A stretch of 41,014 nt of DNA, taken from positions 1 to 41,014 of the forward strand of contig CALZIK010000073.1 of NCBI GenBank assembly GCA_945787635.1, given 5' to 3'. The notes beneath the pieces were generated by a model, which did not search any database, was not told the DNA's origin, and worked only from the letters and a program-made list of their open reading frames with translations. Source of the DNA: Thermoanaerobaculia bacterium. GTDB taxonomy: Bacteria > Acidobacteriota > Thermoanaerobaculia > Multivoradales > JAHEKO01. Of the stretch, positions 1 through 7,005 are shown piece after piece (positions within the stretch are counted from its first letter, which is position 1; the number at the start of each line of letters is the position of its first letter). The position numbers were made by a program, and so were the translations under genes.

Positions 1-33
1 ACGGCGCAGACGTCGAGATGGGGAGACTTTGCG

Positions 34-564
34 ATGTCGGCCCAGATCGGCTCGGCGGAGCTTTCGTTCGAAAAGAGGCTCTTTGAACCGGGGCCCGACG
101 AGATCACATGCATGCGCTGCAAGCATTATGCGGAGCTTCGGATCGGAACCGACGAGCAGGACTTCCAGCGGGTTGATTTCGACATCGAGCATCTGATCGC
201 CGGCTACCGCTATTACGCGTACGTCCAGATGAAGGACGGACCGAGCGGACACATGGTGGACGGCGCCTGGGCCGCCTACCTGGGCGCCGGGCTCGGCAGG
301 TACGAGCTCGACCCCGGTTTCACGGTTTCCGGCTGGAGCTTCCGGGCCGGGGTGGATCGCAAGGTCACCGAGGCCTGCAAGGACGGTCGGCCGGCAAACT
401 GGTACATGGATTGGGAGGTCAGCGCGACCTACCACCAGCTGGCGCTTCCCGGCGCCGATTTTGATTACTGGAACTATCAGACCGGTCCCAGAATCATCTT
501 TCCGAGCAAGCGAGACAAGGCTCGCGCGGAAAACCTGAAGATCTGCAGCGGCAACGAAGGTTGA
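34..564 (+). CDS. Hypothetical protein, possibly 5'-truncated by the window edge
   Basis: I do not recognise this 176-residue product. It has no clear signal peptide or membrane segment. It is rich in aromatic residues and carries a CMRC cysteine pair near residue 26 plus two later single cysteines, which could suit metal or disulfide chemistry. The ATG at 34 has a GGGGAG purine run about 8 bases upstream, so it may be the true start. However, the frame stays open to base 1 with coding-like codons, so the gene may begin outside the window. It ends just before a strong hairpin at 570-597. No function can be assigned. Confidence 0.6.
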   Translation: MSAQIGSAELSFEKRLFEPGPDEITCMRCKHYAELRIGTDEQDFQRVDFDIEHLIAGYRYYAYVQMKDGPSGHMVDGAWAAYLGAGLGRYELDPGFTVSGWSFRAGVDRKVTEACKDGRPANWYMDWEVSATYHQLALPGADFDYWNYQTGPRIIFPSKRDKARAENLKICSGNEG

Positions 565-569
565 GCCCG

Positions 570-597
570 CGAGGGTGAGCCGGACGGCTCACCCTCG
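570..597 (+). terminator. Strong hairpin after the first gene
   Basis: A perfect 12-bp inverted repeat (CGAGGGTGAGCC and GGCTCACCCTCG) surrounds a 4-base GGAC loop, starting six bases after the stop codon at 564. No T-tract follows, so it is either a T-less terminator or an mRNA 3' end-protecting hairpin. I see no gene in the remainder of 598-822. Confidence 0.55.
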
Positions 598-822
598 TGC
601 CCACCTTCCGTTCCCGATTCCTTCTCTCGGCTACACCCGCTGACCGGCGGGGCGGCCAGAGCCGCGTTCGATTTCGATCGCCTGAACGCGGGTGAGAGAA
701 AACCGGCACGCCCTTCGTCTTGCTCCCTGCACGACGACAAACCCGCGTGGGCTCGGCAACGAAACGTCGTGCCCAACTCGCGCGGGACCAAGAGCAAGGC
801 CGAGAGGCCGGAGGAGGGATCA

Positions 823-3159
823 ATGAGGAGTTGGAATGTGACGATGCGACGACTGGCGATCTGGGCTTTGCTTTTCCCGGCACTTAGTGGTGTAGCCCGG
901 GCCCAGGATAACGACCTGGAAATGGACCCGGCGCCGAACATCACGGCGGCCGCCAATGGCGCGAACTGGCATTCGCCCGACATCAAGCTCGGCGCCGACT
1001 TCGGTGACGCCTCGGTGCCGGACACGGTTCGGCGCGGCGCCGACACCCCGATTTTCGCGAAGTTCGAGATCAACGGGATTCAGGACTTCACGATCACCAA
1101 CGGTATTCGGATCTTCTTTCACTACCGAAACGCTGCGATCGGTGAGACGCCGCCGGCGATCACCGACGCCAGCTGGAACGCGATCGGGACCCTTGCCGTG
1201 CCGCACAACCCGGCCGAGCCGTTCTTTCTGACTCAGGAGTGGCCGACCGACTTTCCCTCGGTCGTCACCAAGAGCGTCAGCTGGGTGCCCCCGATCGCGG
1301 GCAACCTGTTTCACGTCCGCGCGCATGTGGTCTACCCCGGCGAGACGCCGACGACGGCGAGTCCGACCGATGACGATCCGGGCGACAACGTGGCGATCTC
1401 GCTCTACGAGAGCATCCTGGGCGTTCGAGACGTGGACCTCGTTATTGTTCACGACGTCTCGGGCAGCATGATCACCAACACCTTTGCCGGGGACACCTAT
1501 CTCGCCCACGCGAAGAGCCGCGCCTCGAACTTCATCTGGATGATGTCCGAGAGCCACAAGCTCGGCGTGGTCGCGTTCGGCGGCTGCCTGGCGGGCGGCA
1601 GGGAAGACATCTGGACGGTTCCGGCGACGCCGCTTTCCCCGGCGAACTTCGGCAACAAGGCCGCGGCGATTGTAGCGATCGCGGCGAACGTCACGGTGCC
1701 CAACGCCGGCTGCCTGACGCCTCTGGGCGTCGGCGTCGAGCGGGCGATCCAGATTCTGACCGCCGAGGCGGCGAGCCCGGACCGCAAGCGCACGATTCTG
1801 CTCTTGAGCGACGGCTGGGAGAACAGCGGAACGCCGAGGGCGTGCAACGGCGCCGATCCGGCGTCGCCGTGCCTGGGCACCGGGATTCTCAGTCAGCTCC
1901 AGGCCAACGACATCCGGCTCTACTCGATAGCCCTGGGCGCCGCCGCCGGTACCGAGTGCCTCGAGTGCCTGGCGTCGAATACCTCGGGCAGCTGGTACGC
2001 CCCCGCCGGCCCCGGTCTCGATCTCGGCGAGGTCTACCTGCACATGCAGCAGGCCTACAGCGCCGACGACCTCTACCGGATCGACCGTGGCACGAGTGGC
2101 GGCGGAGATGACGCCTACCGGACCTTCTTCGAGGGCGCCGACAACCTGCTGTACTTCAACCTTCAGACCGACCGTCTCGACGCCGAGCTCGACCTCGAGA
2201 TCCGGCCTCCGGGCGGAGCCTGGACGGCTGCGGGCTCACTCGCGGGAGCCTCGGTGCACCGAGACCGCGGTTATCTGGTGGTACGGGTCACCAACCCGGC
2301 GGTGGGAGAGTGGGGCTACCGAGTGGTCGGTGAGCCACGACAGGATTATCTCGTCGCGGTTCGCTCCGACCGGGTTGCCACTCGCCTCCGGCTCGATCTG
2401 CGATCCAAGGGGATCGTGGGCTCCGCGCTCGGGATCCGAGCCCGGCTCGAGCGCCTCGGCGAGCCGATCGACAACGCTCGTCTGGTGGCCAAGGTCCAGT
2501 TCCCGGCGCGGGTGTCCTTCGAGACCCTGCTGCGGAAGTTCGCCCGCGAGCTGATTCTGCAGACCGGCCGCCTGCCGCTCGATCCCGAGTGGCGCGAGAA
2601 GAGCAAAGATCTCACGCCGCGCGAGCTGTTCCTCAAGTCCCTGGGCGACCGTCGACGCGAGCTCGACGAGCTCGCGAAGACCCGAACCGTGGAGATTGCG
2701 CTCGAGCAGACCGGTCCGGGCGTCTACTCAGGTGTCCTGGAGCAGGTCACCCAGATCGCCGGCGAGTACAAGGTCTCGGTCGAGTATTCGACCGAGAAGG
2801 CGGATCGCACCTGGTCCGAGTCGGTTCGGCTACGGCCCGGCCGGCTGGATCCGGACCGCTCTTCTGGTGAGCTGGTGGTGGTCAAGGACGCGAGCGGCAA
2901 GGCGACCTGGCTGCTTCGCGTCTATCCGGCCGACACCTTCGGCAACGCTCTCGTTTCGCAGGCGGCGGTCGCCGGGCTCGAGGCGGTGATCGATGGCGCC
3001 AAGCCGGAAGGCAAGCCGGTGGTCGCGTTCGACAGCGCCGTCGAGCAGCAGCTCAAGGTCGATGGCCGGCGCCGTCCGGTTCTCAAACGACTGACGATCG
3101 GGGGCAAGGAGATTCCCATTCGCTATACCGAAGACGGTGCCAACGACCCCAAGCGGTAG
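823..3159 (+). CDS. Secreted von Willebrand factor A domain protein
   Basis: Exported 778-residue protein with a metal-dependent adhesion/VWA domain. The ATG at 823 is preferred over the upstream ATG at 769: it has GGAGGAGGG 4-10 bases upstream and opens a signal peptide (positive N-terminus, hydrophobic core, ARAQ near residue 27). The VWA domain covers about residues 200-420. Its MIDAS DxSGS motif starts at Asp211, the Thr motif (TPLGVG) is near 299 and the second acidic motif (LLSDGW) has Asp330, so metal binding should be intact. About residues 440-778 look like beta-sandwich modules, a layout also seen in proteins that probe envelope or extracellular ligands. The next secreted gene follows after 48 bases, suggesting one transcript. 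Ligand and process are unknown. Confidence 0.9.
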   Translation: MRSWNVTMRRLAIWALLFPALSGVARAQDNDLEMDPAPNITAAANGANWHSPDIKLGADFGDASVPDTVRRGADTPIFAKFEINGIQDFTITNGIRIFFHYRNAAIGETPPAITDASWNAIGTLAVPHNPAEPFFLTQEWPTDFPSVVTKSVSWVPPIAGNLFHVRAHVVYPGETPTTASPTDDDPGDNVAISLYESILGVRDVDLVIVHDVSGSMITNTFAGDTYLAHAKSRASNFIWMMSESHKLGVVAFGGCLAGGREDIWTVPATPLSPANFGNKAAAIVAIAANVTVPNAGCLTPLGVGVERAIQILTAEAASPDRKRTILLLSDGWENSGTPRACNGADPASPCLGTGILSQLQANDIRLYSIALGAAAGTECLECLASNTSGSWYAPAGPGLDLGEVYLHMQQAYSADDLYRIDRGTSGGGDDAYRTFFEGADNLLYFNLQTDRLDAELDLEIRPPGGAWTAAGSLAGASVHRDRGYLVVRVTNPAVGEWGYRVVGEPRQDYLVAVRSDRVATRLRLDLRSKGIVGSALGIRARLERLGEPIDNARLVAKVQFPARVSFETLLRKFARELILQTGRLPLDPEWREKSKDLTPRELFLKSLGDRRRELDELAKTRTVEIALEQTGPGVYSGVLEQVTQIAGEYKVSVEYSTEKADRTWSESVRLRPGRLDPDRSSGELVVVKDASGKATWLLRVYPADTFGNALVSQAAVAGLEAVIDGAKPEGKPVVAFDSAVEQQLKVDGRRRPVLKRLTIGGKEIPIRYTEDGANDPKR

Positions 3160-3192
3160 AGCGCCGATCGCAAGTACAAAACCATGAGATTC

Positions 3193-3200
3193 AAGGGAGG
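3193..3200 (+). promoter_or_regulatory. Ribosome binding site fixing the start at 3208
   Basis: AAGGGAGG lies 7 bases before the ATG at 3208. It sits inside the reading frame if the upstream ATG (3184) were used, which argues for 3208 as the real start. Confidence 0.7.
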
Positions 3201-3207
3201 AAGAGAC

Positions 3208-4893
3208 ATGCAATCCATCACCACAGCTTTTCGACAGCCCATGCTGCGACGGCTCCTCATCACCGGCCTGCTCCTGCTGACGGTGCCGGCCGGCTCGGCG
3301 TACGCGGCCGACTACTTCGTTCTCGGTCGCGTCTACACCGCGACGGCACTGGCCGCCGGCGAGGCGCCACCCGCCAATCCGCTCACCGGCGTTCCCGCCG
3401 ATCAGATTCTGGGCGACGGCCTGATGGCTCAGGTGCCACGAAACCTGGTCAAGGTTCGGGTGATTCGAGCCAGCGACGGCGCTGAGCTCGGGAGCTACAT
3501 CACCCGCAAGGACGGCGGGTATCTGGTTTCCTTCAGCACCGCGGCCGCGTCGATTTCGGCCCGGCTGGTGATCGAGGAGATCGCCACCAGTAAGGTCCTT
3601 TTCGACAGCGAAGCCGTGACTCTCAGCGCCTGGCCGACGCCGAACATCAAATTCGTGCTGGTGCCAGAGGAGCTCGCCGAGATCACCGGCGATCGCGAGT
3701 TTGCGACCGGGGTCAGCGCTCCGCAGTACACGGGGATTTTTACCCGGGTGGGGAAGATCGAGATCCAGACCGAGAATCCTCCGGGCTCGGGCGTTCAGCA
3801 GCGCCTGATCGACTTCGGGACGGGCGAGGCGAGCGTGCCAAACCTCGTTGCCGGTGATCTGCAGATTCCCGAGTACCGGAACTCGGCGTTCGGCGGCAAC
3901 CTGTATCTCTTCGGCGCCTTCAGCCAAGATCTCTACAACGCGCCGCTCACCACCCTCAATCCCAATCTCTGCTACAAGATCGAGGTTCGGGATCTGGTCA
4001 CGGCGGCGACCTCGGATTTTTCCGATCCGCTGGTCAAGACCAAGTACACGGTCAATTTCTCGACCGGCACGGTCGACACCGAACGGATTACCCTCGGTCC
4101 GCACACCATAGGCGGAGTGGCGAACTGCTATCGCCTGACCCCGATCGCGGCCAGCAACAACGAGTTCTGGAGCTTTCCCGATCTGGTGGCTCTCTGGCGG
4201 ACCGGCACCCGTGACAGCCGCTATCGCCTGACCCTCTCGGTCGAGAACCTGTCGCTTCCGGTGGGTGCGACGTTCACGCCGATCGCGATGTTCACGGACA
4301 TCACCGTGCGAGTGGACAACAGCCCGCTGGTGGCGCAGATTCAGCCGCTGGTCGCGGGAGACTTCGACACGCCGCGGGTGTACACGCCGGTGCCGGGAGG
4401 CGCGGTGCCGCCCGGTGCGATGCCGGCCTCGGCCGACCTGACGCCGGCGCTTCTCGAGGCTGCGTCGTTCGCGACCTACTATGGCGGCGCCGCCGATCCG
4501 ACCTGCGAGATCTTCAGCGTTCAGGCTCCGGGAGACAAGTTCGTCGCGTTCAAGCTCTCGGCGCATCAGCCCAACGGCTACCTGCGCTCGTGGAACTTTC
4601 ACTTCGAGCGCAACGACAAAAAGAACCAGACGCTGCTCGGCAAGGTCTACGACGGCACGCCGGTGATGGCGAATCTCGGCGGCGCGAGCGTCAACAGCTC
4701 GCAGACCTCGACCAGCGGTTTCCAGGACATGTTCCTGTATGTCGACCGCGCTCATCTGGAGGTGGCCGGCGAGCCGATTCCGATTCCGAGCTGCGCCTAC
4801 CGATTCGTGGTCGCCGCCTCGCGGCGCGTCACGGACGGTTACCAGTACCTGTCGTCCAGGTGGGATCAGGACCTGCACTACGTACAGAAGTAA
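3208..4893 (+). CDS. Secreted protein of unknown function, partner of the VWA gene
   Basis: 561-residue exported protein. The start at 3208 is set by a good ribosome binding site. It opens a classical signal peptide: arginines at the N-terminus, a Leu-rich core and an SAYAAD cleavage region near residue 33. The mature part is rich in Thr, Val, Pro and Asp and alternates beta-strand-like segments. I see no catalytic motif, repeat anchor or membrane segment. It lies 48 bases after the VWA gene and before a strong terminator, so the two probably form a bicistronic unit and may act together outside the cell. I cannot name a family. Confidence 0.8.
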   Translation: MQSITTAFRQPMLRRLLITGLLLLTVPAGSAYAADYFVLGRVYTATALAAGEAPPANPLTGVPADQILGDGLMAQVPRNLVKVRVIRASDGAELGSYITRKDGGYLVSFSTAAASISARLVIEEIATSKVLFDSEAVTLSAWPTPNIKFVLVPEELAEITGDREFATGVSAPQYTGIFTRVGKIEIQTENPPGSGVQQRLIDFGTGEASVPNLVAGDLQIPEYRNSAFGGNLYLFGAFSQDLYNAPLTTLNPNLCYKIEVRDLVTAATSDFSDPLVKTKYTVNFSTGTVDTERITLGPHTIGGVANCYRLTPIAASNNEFWSFPDLVALWRTGTRDSRYRLTLSVENLSLPVGATFTPIAMFTDITVRVDNSPLVAQIQPLVAGDFDTPRVYTPVPGGAVPPGAMPASADLTPALLEAASFATYYGGAADPTCEIFSVQAPGDKFVAFKLSAHQPNGYLRSWNFHFERNDKKNQTLLGKVYDGTPVMANLGGASVNSSQTSTSGFQDMFLYVDRAHLEVAGEPIPIPSCAYRFVVAASRRVTDGYQYLSSRWDQDLHYVQK

Positions 4894-4903
4894 TCCGTTT
4901 TCC

Positions 4904-4955
4904 AGAGCGGCCCGCCGTCGCTCGAAAAACGAAAAGGCGGGCCGCTCTAGTTTTT
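4904..4955 (+). terminator. Rho-independent terminator of the VWA operon
   Basis: A perfect 13-bp inverted repeat (AGAGCGGCCCGCC and GGCGGGCCGCTCT) with a 19-base A-rich loop is followed after AG by TTTTT. It begins 10 bases after the stop codon at 4893. Confidence 0.8.
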
Positions 4956-5014
4956 GGCTTGCGTTGCTCGAGCCGAGTCCTCCGGTCTCGAGGTTCTCAG
5001 TCCGCTGTAGTCTC

Positions 5015-5190
5015 CTGGAGGACACCGAGCTGCATCAGGTGCGGCTGAAGGACGGAAGGCGGGGCGAATCACGGAGTATCCCTACAGTCTCTCCAAGGGA
5101 GAGTTGGCGCTGGCCGTTCTTGCCGCCGACCTCGAGCGGCCCGAAGACTCGGCGCAGCCGTTCTTCGAGGTGGAGGGCTGGCGCAGGTAG
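5015..5190 (+). pseudogene. Possible frameshifted remnant of a short gene
   Basis: The 347-base interval 4894-5240 holds no intact gene. Two adjoining reading frames look coding-like. One from about 5015 reads LEDTELHQVRLKDGRR; a second, shifted frame reads ITEYPYSLSKGELALAVLAA and on to FFEVEGWRR, with a TAG at 5188-5190. Joined near 5060-5072 they would make a product of about 55-60 residues. There is no ATG, GTG or ribosome binding site in a sensible place. This may be a decayed gene, a real small gene with a sequencing or assembly indel, or chance. I do not recognise the family. Confidence 0.25.
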
Positions 5191-5240
5191 ACCGGTCTCG
5201 ATCGAGCTCGCGAAAGCCTTCGGCGTCGAAGTAGTCGCGC

Positions 5241-6992
5241 TCAGAGCGCCTGGATCTCGGTCTCGAGCCGCTGGAACCGACCATCGAGGTCTTTGAGGCC
5301 CGCCTGAAGGTCACGCAGGGTCTGCCCTTCGGACCGCACGAAGCGCGTGTAGGGCAGGATCGATTCCTGGATCCGGGTGGCGCTGCGCTCGACCTCGCGG
5401 TCGAACTGGCTGGTGAGGCCGTCCATCAGGTCGCTGCGCAAAGCGATGATCTTGTCGCGGAGGTCTTTTTTGGCCTTGCGCTTGCGCGCCGGCAGGATGA
5501 AAAAACCCACCACCGCGAGGGCCGACGCCGCCAGGATGCCGGTCACGTCCATGATCTGGGTCGTCGCGAGCGCGGTGAAGAGGGTTCCGAGGCCGAGGGC
5601 TCCGGCTTCGACGATGGCGGTGCCGGCAATCGCGCTCTGCACGCCCTCGGCCAGCCGCTTGGCCTCCGAGCCTTGATCGAACGAATCGATCGAACCGCGC
5701 GCGGCGCGTCCGACGCTGTCGAGAAGCTCCTTGCGGTTGTAGTCGAAGCGTCCGAGCTCGCCCAGCACCTCGCCTTCAGAGCCAGGGGAGCGCGCGGCGT
5801 GGCTCTGACGGCGGCGCTCGATCTGCGCGGAAACATCCTGCCACTGCTCGATCTCGGCGGAGACCATCCAGTCGATGACCTCGTGGACTTTTTCTTCGAG
5901 CCGCTTCGGCGTCTCTCCGACGACCTTGCGCTCGAACTCCGCCCGGACTCGGTCCTTGTTCATGAGATCGAAGGCGCGAGTGAGCCTGAGCGTATCGTCG
6001 AAGAACTCGACCCCGCGTTTCTCGAAGGCCAGCAGCTCGTTGTCGACGTCGGCCAGGCGGAAACGGAACGCCGAGCGCAGGTCTTCCTGGTAGAGCGCGA
6101 GCTGCGTGTCGATGCTCTCGAGGGCACGGATGTCGGCCGAAAGCACCTCGAGACGCCCCTCGACCGTCTTGAGAGTCTGGCCGGCGATCCGCCGGCCGAT
6201 GCCGACCGGGCTCATCAGCTTAAGCCGGACGCGCTCGGTCTCGTCGAGCACGTGAGTGATGTAGCGCTCGAGATCGTGAAACCGGCTTTCGGCCAAGAGC
6301 ATGGCGTTGTCTTCGAGCTTGCCTTCGAGCGCCTTCCTGGCCGAGATCAAGTGAATCTCGGGCTCGAGATCCAGAAGCCTCTGTGCGCTGTCGCGGACGA
6401 AGTCGTGGACCTTCCAGCGATCTTCATCCGAGACCAGGAAGTCCAGCTTGTTGATGACCAAGACCAGCTTCTTGCCCCATTCCCGGATCTCCGAGAGAAA
6501 GGCCCGCTCGCTTTCGGTAAACGGACGATCCGCCGAGGTCACGAAGAGCACCAGGTCGGCCTTGGGGATGAACTCCTGGGTCAGCGCTTCGTGCTCGCGG
6601 TCGAGGGCGTTGGTGCCCGGAGTATCGACCAGATGCACCTGACGGAGAAACCCGACCGGTTCGGTCAGAATCTCGACGCCGTCAGAGCCGACCGTGCGCG
6701 TGCTTTCGGCTCCGTAGGTGATCCGGTGGATCCTGCTGGTGGTCGGCGTGACGCCCTCCTCGAGAACCCGGCTGCCCAGAAAGGCGTTCAGAAAGGTGCT
6801 CTTGCCGGAGTTGAACTCTCCGACGACCACCAGCAAGAAGAGCTCGTCGAGCGACGCGAGCGCATTCTCCAGGGTCTCGCGGGTGGTTCGAGCTCCGTCG
6901 CCGCGTTCGACCACCGCCTCGAGCTCGCGCAGCGCGTGGCGCTCACGCGCGAGAATCTCGCGCTGCTCCTCGCTCAGGACGGTTTCGAGCAT
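5241..6992 (-). CDS. Bacterial dynamin-family GTPase
   Basis: 583-residue dynamin-like GTPase, a family that binds and remodels membranes on GTP hydrolysis. Seen in sequence: G1 GEFNSGKST at 58-66, G2 threonines at 84-85, G3 DTPG at 123-126 and G4 NKLD at 181-184. A long helical stalk follows, then a hydrophobic, glycine-rich region at about 455-500 that ends in a very basic stretch, then a coiled-coil C-terminus. The hydrophobic region probably inserts into the membrane. The ATG at 6992 is chosen because the N-terminal extension up to 7139 is low-complexity and overlaps the upstream gene; 6992 is 13 bases after that gene's stop, giving coupling without a clear ribosome binding site. It is the last gene of a three-gene unit. 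Single copy here, whereas many bacterial dynamins come in tandem pairs. Confidence 0.9.
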   Translation of the reverse strand: MLETVLSEEQREILARERHALRELEAVVERGDGARTTRETLENALASLDELFLLVVVGEFNSGKSTFLNAFLGSRVLEEGVTPTTSRIHRITYGAESTRTVGSDGVEILTEPVGFLRQVHLVDTPGTNALDREHEALTQEFIPKADLVLFVTSADRPFTESERAFLSEIREWGKKLVLVINKLDFLVSDEDRWKVHDFVRDSAQRLLDLEPEIHLISARKALEGKLEDNAMLLAESRFHDLERYITHVLDETERVRLKLMSPVGIGRRIAGQTLKTVEGRLEVLSADIRALESIDTQLALYQEDLRSAFRFRLADVDNELLAFEKRGVEFFDDTLRLTRAFDLMNKDRVRAEFERKVVGETPKRLEEKVHEVIDWMVSAEIEQWQDVSAQIERRRQSHAARSPGSEGEVLGELGRFDYNRKELLDSVGRAARGSIDSFDQGSEAKRLAEGVQSAIAGTAIVEAGALGLGTLFTALATTQIMDVTGILAASALAVVGFFILPARKRKAKKDLRDKIIALRSDLMDGLTSQFDREVERSATRIQESILPYTRFVRSEGQTLRDLQAGLKDLDGRFQRLETEIQAL

Positions 6993-7005
6993 CGGGCTGC
7001 CCGGC

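Noticed and set aside
2830-5025. 731-codon minus-strand open frame
   Set aside because: It is antisense to two genes with signal peptides, ribosome binding sites and a terminator. Its composition is Arg/Gly/Glu-rich, as expected of a shadow frame in GC-rich DNA.
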